Below are positions 6,247 through 12,194 of a DNA stretch of 12,194 bases, piece after piece. A program made the position numbers and the translations under genes. The stretch's first letter is position 1; each line of letters begins with the position of its first letter. The notes beneath the pieces were generated by a model. That model did not search any database. It saw nothing but the letters and a program-made list of their open reading frames with translations, and was not told the origin of the DNA. The stretch is from positions 1 to 12,194 of the forward strand of contig JANRIZ010000093.1 in NCBI GenBank assembly GCA_033764445.1, given 5' to 3'. Source of the DNA: JANRIZ01 sp033764445 (lineage in GTDB: Bacteria; Verrucomicrobiota; Verrucomicrobiia; JAWXBN01).

Positions 6247-6930
6247 CTATTGTGCGGGTTTCCGGCCTTTTGCATTCAGCAGCTCGTAGAGGACCTTGGC
6301 CGATTCGGGTGGTTTGACGCTCCCGGAAAAAATCTCCTTGGTGGTCACGGATCTTCCGTACGCGGCCCGGTTGACGTCCCGCTGGATGGACATCCCCATG
6401 CCGCCGATGGTGGCCCCGGCAAACGCCCCATCGGAACTGGTGTAAACATAGATCGCGGGGGGCGGACCCGAAACATCCTCATTGACGTGTTCCGGTCCGG
6501 CGGTGGCGCTGGCTTTGGCATCAAATTTCACCTCGTCATTGGCGATGAACTCGTCGAGGGCCGCAGTGGAATTGAATAGAAAAATGTACTGCTTCTCCTC
6601 AAACCCGATCTGGAACCCCACACTGCCGCCCCCCTGATCATAGGCCGCCGGAGCCGACCAACCCTTCGCGGTTTTGCTCAGGATCACCCCCTCACCATGG
6701 GAGCCGCCCACGCCGAAACCGCCGCGTCCGATCTCAATGATGGCCACGGCCCTGGCCTGTTCCAGGATTTTGGCGGGAATGGGCTTCGATGACTTCTGCT
6801 TTTTGGAGAGGATTTTCACCGCCTCATGGATGCGGTCATCCATTTCCCCGGAATCCGCCGCCTTCATCGGGGTCTGCGGAAAAAGCAGGAACACAAAACC
6901 AACGGACAGCAGAAAGGCTTGTCTGATCAT
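6247..6930 (-). CDS. Exported SYLF (Ysc84/DUF500) lipid-binding domain protein
   Basis: This 227-residue protein starts with a signal peptide (residues 1 to about 25, hydrophobic AFLLSVGFVFLLF then PMKAAD), placing it in the periplasm or envelope. The rest matches the SYLF/Ysc84 domain known for lipid binding in eukaryotes and found in many exported bacterial proteins. Seen here are an N-terminal helix with A-x-x-I-L (37-41), KILEQARAVAIIEIGRGGFGVGGSHGEGVIL (54-84), WSAPAAYDQGGGSVGFQIG (91-109), and the FLFNSTAALDEFI region (117-129). Near the end come AIYVYTSSDGAFAGATIGGMGM and a tyrosine (Y191), as in the family. Length is typical of bacterial members. The bacterial role is not settled; envelope lipid homeostasis is a reasonable inference. 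It lies between two hydrolase genes on the same strand. The 82-bp gap upstream holds a 16-bp palindrome and a 10-mer shared with the ABC gene, so it may have its own promoter. Confidence 0.9.
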   Translation of the reverse strand: MIRQAFLLSVGFVFLLFPQTPMKAADSGEMDDRIHEAVKILSKKQKSSKPIPAKILEQARAVAIIEIGRGGFGVGGSHGEGVILSKTAKGWSAPAAYDQGGGSVGFQIGFEEKQYIFLFNSTAALDEFIANDEVKFDAKASATAGPEHVNEDVSGPPPAIYVYTSSDGAFAGATIGGMGMSIQRDVNRAAYGRSVTTKEIFSGSVKPPESAKVLYELLNAKGRKPAQ

Positions 6931-6940
6931 GGCCGTACCA

Positions 6941-6950
6941 TAACCGATTC
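6941..6950 (-). promoter_or_regulatory. GAATCGGTTA element upstream of the SYLF gene
   Basis: On the minus strand GAATCGGTTA ends 10 bp before the ATG at 6930. The same 10-mer occurs at 12162-12171, 11 bp before the ABC ATPase start, and both are followed by CGGCC abutting the ATG. A -10-like hexamer (TATGGT) overlaps its 3' end. It could be a promoter element or a shared regulator site. Only two copies were noticed by eye. Confidence 0.25.
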
Positions 6951-6965
6951 TCTCCCAAACGCAAT

Positions 6966-6981
6966 TAGGGATAAATCCCTA
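6966..6981. repeat. Perfect 16-bp palindromic element upstream of the SYLF gene
   Basis: TAGGGAT, two A, ATCCCTA form an exact inverted repeat with seven-base arms. It lies 35 bp upstream of the SYLF start and 31 bp downstream of the stop of the preceding hydrolase gene. The two-base spacer is too short for a good RNA hairpin and no T run follows, so a dimeric repressor or activator site is more likely than a terminator. An imperfect CCGGG/CCCGG repeat lies next to it (about 6990-7004). Confidence 0.4.
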
Positions 6982-7012
6982 GGCGCTTCCCGGGGAAATC
7001 CCGGAGCCGGTC

Positions 7013-7735
7013 CTATAGATTTTTTTTGAGCCATGGGACAACAAGGCCGCACATTTTTTCACAGGCCTCATTGGAAAAAACATGGTTGGAACCGGGAATC
7101 ATCGCCAGTTCCTTGGGCTCATTGGCCCGGGCAAATATATCCTCGGAATCCTTGGGGGGAACCACATCATCCTCGGTTCCATGCACCAGCAGCCACGGTG
7201 CCTTGATGGAGGCGGCCTGACCCAGCACATTGCCGATCTTTTTCATGTCATCCACATACGCCTGGGAAAGCGGACAGGTTTCCTCGTCCCACATGAATCC
7301 CTTCCCTGCCTCGATCATCCCGAACTCCCGCTTGCAGAAGTCCTCGGTGTAGACCATCCCGGCCAGGGAAACCAACGCCTTGATCCGGGAATCCCGCGCC
7401 GCACGCAACACACCGACGGCCCCGCCCATGCTGTGCCCCACATAGGCCACTTTCACACTGCCGACCCGGTCCAGCACGCATCCGAGGTCCTCCACCTCCT
7501 TGGAAATGGTCGAATCCACAAACCGTCCGCCGGAGGCTCCGTTCCCACTGAAGGAAAACCGCAGGACGGGCAGTCCCGCCGCGGCCAAAGCCTCGGCCAG
7601 GGCCACCACAAACGGACGGTCCTTGTTGCCGGTGACGCCATGGCCCAATACGACCAGCTTCCCGGTCTCGCCGGCAACGGCATGATGGGTGTAATCGAGT
7701 TTTTCCCCGTGGGTGTTCTGTAGCTCTCCAAACAT
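7013..7735 (-). CDS. Alpha/beta hydrolase (S33/feruloyl-esterase-like)
   Basis: This is a 240-residue cytoplasmic alpha/beta-fold serine hydrolase with a full triad. S102 is in G100-H-S-M-G-G, D189 in VHGTEDDVVPP and H218 in PGSNHVFS. The oxyanion segment is LGHGVTGNKDRPF (30-42), followed by LRFSFSGNGASGG (58-70). It has the compact layout of small esterases/acyl hydrolases related to cinnamoyl esterases and the YqiA-like group, but the substrate cannot be told. The start at 7735 is chosen because an AGGAG Shine-Dalgarno sequence lies about seven bases upstream and homology-like sequence begins there. The frame is open to an ATG at 7816, which would add 27 residues of non-protein-like Arg/Ser/Gly sequence. 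The gap of 108 bp to the upstream GT9 gene and the strong RBS suggest its own transcript. No obvious terminator follows. Confidence 0.9.
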   Translation of the reverse strand: MFGELQNTHGEKLDYTHHAVAGETGKLVVLGHGVTGNKDRPFVVALAEALAAAGLPVLRFSFSGNGASGGRFVDSTISKEVEDLGCVLDRVGSVKVAYVGHSMGGAVGVLRAARDSRIKALVSLAGMVYTEDFCKREFGMIEAGKGFMWDEETCPLSQAYVDDMKKIGNVLGQAASIKAPWLLVHGTEDDVVPPKDSEDIFARANEPKELAMIPGSNHVFSNEACEKMCGLVVPWLKKNL

Positions 7736-7738
7736 GAT

Positions 7739-7747
7739 CGTGTCTCC
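7739..7747 (-). promoter_or_regulatory. Strong Shine-Dalgarno sequence fixing the hydrolase start
   Basis: On the minus strand CCAGGAGACACGATC immediately precedes the ATG at 7735, with the AGGAG core about seven bases from the start. It is one of the two good Shine-Dalgarno sequences in the window (the other precedes the YwaF-type gene) and decides the start against the upstream ATG at 7816. Confidence 0.7.
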
Positions 7748-7843
7748 TGGAAAAAGGTTGTGTTCTCCTGACCCCCGCCTCCCCACCGCTGATTGCGGAA
7801 AGGACCGGGATGTCACTGATCAAAAGGACTGGCCACGGGCTTG

Positions 7844-8821
<978 letters not shown>

Positions 8822-8835
8822 CGGGAAAACACGGT

Positions 8836-9558
8836 TTATTTTCCCGAGGCCAGACGGTCGGCCAGGCGTTTGGGAAGTCCCGCATCAATGATCTTTTGCT
8901 GGGCCTTGGCAATGTCGTAGTCCAGGCGCTTGAGGCGGACGGTCTGGGTGACGGTATCGTAGACGGCGTACGCACACTTGGAAATGCCGTCCCGGGGCTG
9001 ACCCACACTGCCGACATTGATGAAATATTTTTTGCCCAGCTCGATCTTGACCGTTTCGTAGGTGCCCCCATGCACGGAAATGTCCCGGACAAATGCCAGC
9101 GGGACGTGGGTATGCCCGAAAAAACACACGGAGGTCGTCTGGTAGCTGAAACTGGCCGCCGCCGCCAGCTGGTCAAAGACGTACCCCCATTTGTGCGGGG
9201 TATCCAGCGTGGCGTGGACGATGGTGAAGGAACCGACCTGGCGGACAAATTTCATGTCCCGCAGAAAGGCCTTCTGGTCCTCGCTCAACTGGTCACGCGT
9301 CCACTGGATGGCATGGGAGGCCAGCGGATTGAACCCCTCCAGATCCTCCTCGCCCCCGGCCTGCTCGTCATGGTTGCCCTTGACGACGGGGCAGTCGAGT
9401 TCACGGACAATATCAAGGCACGCGCAGGGATCGGCATTGTATCCGACGACATCGCCGATACAGCAGTAGTGCGTCACCTTCTCTTGTTTTGCGTCTTCCA
9501 GAACAGTCTGAAGTGCCTCAAGATTCGCGTGGATGTCTCCAAAGATCGCGTATCGCAT
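8836..9558 (-). CDS. Calcineurin-like metallophosphoesterase (YfcE/Metallophos_2 type)
   Basis: This 240-residue cytosolic two-metal phosphoesterase carries all the signature motifs: G7-D8-I-H10-A-N, G35-D36-V-V-G-Y with DPCAC (43-47), G61-N62-H63-D64, H115 in IVHAT, and G148-H149-T-H151. The closing INVGSVGQPRDG (180-191) is typical of the small bacterial group that includes YfcE-like phosphodiesterases and related diadenosine-tetraphosphatase/protein-phosphatase-like enzymes. All predicted metal ligands are present, so it should be active on a phosphoester or phosphodiester; the natural substrate is not known. It differs from LpxH in length and C-terminus, so involvement in lipid A synthesis is not implied. 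It follows the TPR-like gene by 24 bp and precedes the GT9 gene by 14 bp. Confidence 0.9.
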   Translation of the reverse strand: MRYAIFGDIHANLEALQTVLEDAKQEKVTHYCCIGDVVGYNADPCACLDIVRELDCPVVKGNHDEQAGGEEDLEGFNPLASHAIQWTRDQLSEDQKAFLRDMKFVRQVGSFTIVHATLDTPHKWGYVFDQLAAAASFSYQTTSVCFFGHTHVPLAFVRDISVHGGTYETVKIELGKKYFINVGSVGQPRDGISKCAYAVYDTVTQTVRLKRLDYDIAKAQQKIIDAGLPKRLADRLASGK

Positions 9559-9582
9559 TTTCCGAAAGCTATCAGAGAGTTG

Positions 9583-10377
9583 TCATCGTGGAAAGATTCT
9601 TTTTTCGGGGGGAATCTTCAGTTCCGCCTCCAGCTCGGGAATCCGTTTGCGGAAGGTGGGAACATGGTGGACCTCCCCCTCCTGCCACAGGCGCCGCATC
9701 AGTTCGTAGGCCTCATCATGTTTTCCGGCCGCATAGAGACAATCGGCCACCTGTCTCCTCAGGAAAATGGGGGCGCCCGGCAATTCGGAAGCCCGTCTGT
9801 TTGCCTCCGCCGCCTCCAGGTAACTCTGCTGTTTCTGCTTGAGCAACCAGGCGTAATCCCTCCACATTTCCCAACTCTCGGGCAGGACCTCCAATCCGCG
9901 CTCCAGGGTCTCACGCCCGGCCTGTATCCATCTCATCTCATTCCGCAGGCGCACGGTCTCCTTGGGCTCGTGCGGATCCACGCGGGCGGCATAGGACATG
10001 TTCCAGGCCCGGTGCCAGGCGGCCTGGGTCCAGTAGTGCATCGAAAGGGGTTGCAGCATCAGGGTCAGATCCATCCGCTTGTCCATCCGGAAAAAAAGCT
10101 GCCGCTCCCAGTCCACATGCGAAAGAATCCAGAAGATATCCGCACTCACACCGCGAAACCCGCCGAGGATCGCCAGAAACATCTCCTGGGACAGATGGTC
10201 TCTCATCTTCAGAATGTGCCGGGTGTTGCCGTATCGCAGCTCCTTGTGTACCTGGGTCAGATGGGTCTCCATCGGGGTCTTGAGCGCAAACAGCATGACC
10301 ACGGCCACCACGATCCAGACCACCCATCGCTTCTTCCGGTAGGTGGCCGCCCAGGAGTGCAGGAGGGTCGTGCTCAT
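9583..10377 (-). CDS. Single-TM membrane protein with TPR-like helices, ABC-exporter associated
   Basis: This 264-residue protein has one membrane segment (about 17-33, RWVVWIVVAVVMLFALK) after a basic N-terminus, so most of it probably faces the periplasm. The segment FLAILGGFRGVSADIFWI (67-84) resembles a G-F-R-x-x-x-A-D-x-x-W motif I associate with one-TM TPR proteins of several Gram-negative lineages. The C-terminal half is helical with TPR-like spacing: LERGLEVLPESWEMWRDYAWLLKQ (137-160), YLEAAEANRRASELPGAPIFL, then VADCLYAAGKHDEAYELMRRLW. Its start overlaps the end of the ABC permease gene by 4 bp, indicating translational coupling and probably a joint function as an accessory of the exporter. 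No enzyme motif is seen. Function unknown. Confidence 0.85.
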   Translation of the reverse strand: MSTTLLHSWAATYRKKRWVVWIVVAVVMLFALKTPMETHLTQVHKELRYGNTRHILKMRDHLSQEMFLAILGGFRGVSADIFWILSHVDWERQLFFRMDKRMDLTLMLQPLSMHYWTQAAWHRAWNMSYAARVDPHEPKETVRLRNEMRWIQAGRETLERGLEVLPESWEMWRDYAWLLKQKQQSYLEAAEANRRASELPGAPIFLRRQVADCLYAAGKHDEAYELMRRLWQEGEVHHVPTFRKRIPELEAELKIPPEKRIFPR

Positions 10378-11297
10378 ATTTCCCGGAATTCAAAGATCAG
10401 CCATGCCAGCAGCAGATACGCGAGTGTCATGCTCACCCCGTATCCGCTGGTAAAAAGGGTCTGCCCCCAGGTCAGGGCCTTGCCCAGGACGATCTCATCG
10501 ACCACATTGAACTTCTGCAGGTCCGGAATCAGCAGTCCCACCACCACCAGAAATCCCTTCCTGAAAACATCCATCTGGGCCGCCCACGCCTCCTGGGCGA
10601 TCGACTGAAGATGGCCGATCAGATACATGCTGAAGGAAATGACGGTGATGAACACGACCGACCCCGAAAAGGACGACACAAAGACGGTCACGGCGGTCAC
10701 CAGGGTGTACTTCACACAGATCAATACCACGGCCTTCACGAGGTTGGAATCCCAGGCGTTCCGATGAATGCGCTCAACCTGGCTTTCGGCACTGTCCCCG
10801 GGCACTCGCATCTCCGCGGGGGTGGCCGCAAAAACGGCCCGCGCCTCCGCAACCATCACCTGTTCCTTGGCCAGGATCACCCCGGCAAAAACCACACTCA
10901 TCACCCCCACGGTCACCAGCAGGATCATCACCTGCCCCAGGAATTTGCCGAGCAGAAACTCCACCCGGAACACCGGTCGGGCCAGCACGGTGTATATGGT
11001 GCGTCTCTCCAGCTCGGCGGGGATCAGGAGCGCCGTGCCCACGATTGAAAAAATCATCGCAATGATCGAGATGGCGCCCAGACAGAAGTCCTTGATGAAT
11101 TTGAACTGGTCCTCGGGGGTGAACTGCGAAAAAAACGTGGCCGAACTGATCACCACAATCCCGAAGATCAAAAACACGTAGAACACCTTCTGACGGATCA
11201 GCTCGGTCATGGTGTTGGCGGCAATGGCCCACACGCGTCCGAGGGAAAACATCAGAAGTGGATCGGCAGCGGGTGCCAGCGGGTTAGGATTCTTCAT
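10374..11297 (-). CDS. ABC-2 type transporter permease
   Basis: This 307-residue inner-membrane protein is the permease partner of the ATPase encoded just upstream. Membrane segments are apparent at about 38-57, 72-92, 118-142, 187-208, 212-230 and 286-304, so six in all. Cytoplasmic motif AELERRTIYTVLARPVFRVEFLLGKFLG (94-121) between the second and third segments is the conserved coupling region of ABC-2 permeases. A soluble loop of about 45 residues (143-186) separates segments three and four. It belongs to the ABC2_membrane group used for export of lipids, polysaccharides, drugs or for unknown cargo; the substrate cannot be inferred. The ATG overlaps the 3' end of the ATPase gene by 14 bp, and its own stop overlaps the TPR-like gene by 4 bp. 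This implies tight translational coupling of all three. Confidence 0.92.
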   Translation of the reverse strand: MKNPNPLAPAADPLLMFSLGRVWAIAANTMTELIRQKVFYVFLIFGIVVISSATFFSQFTPEDQFKFIKDFCLGAISIIAMIFSIVGTALLIPAELERRTIYTVLARPVFRVEFLLGKFLGQVMILLVTVGVMSVVFAGVILAKEQVMVAEARAVFAATPAEMRVPGDSAESQVERIHRNAWDSNLVKAVVLICVKYTLVTAVTVFVSSFSGSVVFITVISFSMYLIGHLQSIAQEAWAAQMDVFRKGFLVVVGLLIPDLQKFNVVDEIVLGKALTWGQTLFTSGYGVSMTLAYLLLAWLIFEFREI

Positions 11298-12150
11298 GGC
11301 GTGTGCCGGCCTTTTCGACCGCCTCCAAAAAGAGTGTTTCCAGGGAGGTGCGTGGATGTTCGGCCACGATCACCCGCCCTTTTCTCTCTTCAATTGTCCG
11401 GCGAATCTCCCCAAGTCCCTCGGGGCCGAGTCCCTCAAAAACGATGCTGAACCGGTCCTGCTGTGGGACGAGTTCGCCCATGCTTCCCTCCAAAATCTTC
11501 ACGCCCTGATTGAGGATGCACACGCGGTCGCACACCTCCTGCACCTGATCCAAAAGATGCGAACACAGCAAAATGGTCTTACCCCGTTTCTTCAGTTCCA
11601 AAATCATGTCCCGGATGTCCCGCGACCCGATGGGGTCCACCCCGGCGGTGGGTTCATCCAAAAACAGGATCTCCGGATCGTGAATGAGGGCCTGGGCCAG
11701 ACCGATCCGTTGCAACATGCCCTTCGAATACCCGCGCAACCGCCTTTTGTGGCGTCCGTCAAAAAGCCCCACCAATTTGAGCAGCTCCTCGATCCGCCCC
11801 GGCAGACGGTCGCCGGGAATGCCCGCCAGGCGTCCGTAAAACTGCAGGGTCTCCTCCCCGCTCAGATACTGGTAAAAATAGGGGTTCTCGGGCAGAAACC
11901 CGATGTGGCGGTGGGTCTCCACCTTGTGGCAGGGTTTTCCAAAAATGCGGGCCGTGCCGTCGGTGGGCGTCACCAGCCCGAGCAGGATTTTCAAGGTCGT
12001 ACTCTTCCCGGACCCGTTGGGGCCCAGCAATCCGAACACCTCCCCGGTCCGGACACTCAAATCCAGGCGGTTGACGGCGGTCATGTGCCCGCTTCTCCAG
12101 CCCAGGGGAAAATATTTCGTCAAGCCCTTGATCTCGATCGCATTTTCCAT
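11284..12150 (-). CDS. ABC-2 type exporter ATP-binding protein
   Basis: This 288-residue nucleotide-binding subunit energises the permease encoded downstream. It has Walker A G43-PNGSGKST, a Q-loop position occupied by Glu (FLPENPYFY, E88), signature YSKGM (141-145) in place of LSGG-Q, Walker B ILFLDEP (161-167, D165, E166), D-loop AGVD (169-172) and H-loop H198 in LLCSHLL. Glu at the Q-loop and an S-K-G-M signature are common in the NatA/CcmA-like exporter ATPases, so these do not imply loss of activity. About 60 residues after the core (from 230) form the C-terminal extension usual for this group. The ATG at 12150 abuts CGGCC and the GAATCGGTTA element, without a Shine-Dalgarno sequence. 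It is the first gene of the minus-strand series inside this window. Confidence 0.95.
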   Translation of the reverse strand: MENAIEIKGLTKYFPLGWRSGHMTAVNRLDLSVRTGEVFGLLGPNGSGKSTTLKILLGLVTPTDGTARIFGKPCHKVETHRHIGFLPENPYFYQYLSGEETLQFYGRLAGIPGDRLPGRIEELLKLVGLFDGRHKRRLRGYSKGMLQRIGLAQALIHDPEILFLDEPTAGVDPIGSRDIRDMILELKKRGKTILLCSHLLDQVQEVCDRVCILNQGVKILEGSMGELVPQQDRFSIVFEGLGPEGLGEIRRTIEERKGRVIVAEHPRTSLETLFLEAVEKAGTRHEES

Positions 12151-12161
12151 GGCCGGGAGTC

Positions 12162-12171
12162 TAACCGATTC
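12162..12171 (-). promoter_or_regulatory. GAATCGGTTA element upstream of the ABC ATPase gene
   Basis: This is the same 10-mer as at 6941-6950. It ends 11 bp before the ATG at 12150, with CGGCC directly before the start codon in both. A -10-like TTAGAC overlaps its end. If this is a promoter core, the leader would be almost absent. Evidence is the shared sequence and position only. Confidence 0.25.
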
Positions 12172-12194
12172 CCCACGCCGGAAAACAGAAAAAT

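Noticed and set aside
5097..6317. 406-residue plus-strand ORF opposite the alpha/beta hydrolase gene
   Set aside because: It begins inside the 4777-5241 gene and runs antisense to a hydrolase with a complete triad; composition is shadow-like.
6984..7012. CCGGG/CCCGG repeat after the hydrolase stop as an intrinsic terminator
   Set aside because: The stem is only five pairs and is not followed by a T run on the minus strand.
8896..10608. 570-residue plus-strand ORF opposite the phosphoesterase and TPR-like genes
   Set aside because: It spans three well-supported minus-strand genes, is low in structure (many Gly, His, Pro, Gln) and has no motif; it is a shadow.
11716..11730. YSKGM signature and Glu at the Q-loop in the ABC ATPase as signs of a degenerate enzyme
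   Set aside because: Both variants are usual in NatA/CcmA-like exporter ATPases, and Walker A, Walker B, D-loop and H-loop are intact.

Overview
The window is about 12.2 kb of GC-rich, gene-dense bacterial chromosome. It carries 14 protein genes and no RNA gene, insertion sequence, phage gene or CRISPR array that I can see. The LPS-core type glycosyltransferase and two signal-peptide-bearing proteins point to a Gram-negative organism. The mix of families (TIGR02206/YwaF-type membrane protein, an ABC-2 exporter followed by a one-TM TPR-like protein, a YfcE-like phosphoesterase and a GT9 enzyme) together with several starts lacking a Shine-Dalgarno sequence best suits Verrucomicrobiota or another PVC-group bacterium. 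That placement is an inference from gene content, not from a marker gene.

Left end (1-1013, minus strand): a YwaF/TIGR02206 membrane protein cut by the window edge, a strong intrinsic terminator, and a small exported OB-fold (BOF/YgiW/YdeI-type) protein with a plausible promoter.

Centre left (1099-5241, plus strand): an acetoin-type fermentation unit. The first gene is an acetolactate decarboxylase with a ribbon-helix-helix (RHH) DNA-binding-like domain fused to its N-terminus. It is followed 19 bp later by catabolic acetolactate synthase (AlsS/BudB type), then a DUF2237 protein and an exported TPR protein, all tightly spaced. Two pyruvate would be condensed to 2-acetolactate (AlsS) and decarboxylated to acetoin (AlsD); the RHH domain suggests that the decarboxylase may also bind DNA, possibly its own promoter. 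A separate small protein of unknown function (4777-5241) follows.

Right half (12150 down to 5271, minus strand): a long co-directional series. An ABC exporter ATPase and its ABC-2 permease overlap by 14 bp. The permease overlaps by 4 bp a single-TM TPR-like protein, followed by a metallophosphoesterase and a heptosyltransferase-I-like GT9 enzyme, 14-24 bp apart. After larger gaps come an alpha/beta hydrolase with a good RBS, an exported SYLF/Ysc84 lipid-binding protein, and a second alpha/beta hydrolase ending at an intrinsic terminator. The theme is cell-envelope and lipid maintenance, although substrates cannot be read from the sequence.

The most novel-looking item is the RHH-acetolactate decarboxylase fusion. 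The rest is mostly ordinary chromosomal gene content. Many long opposite-strand ORFs over these genes are GC-codon shadows.
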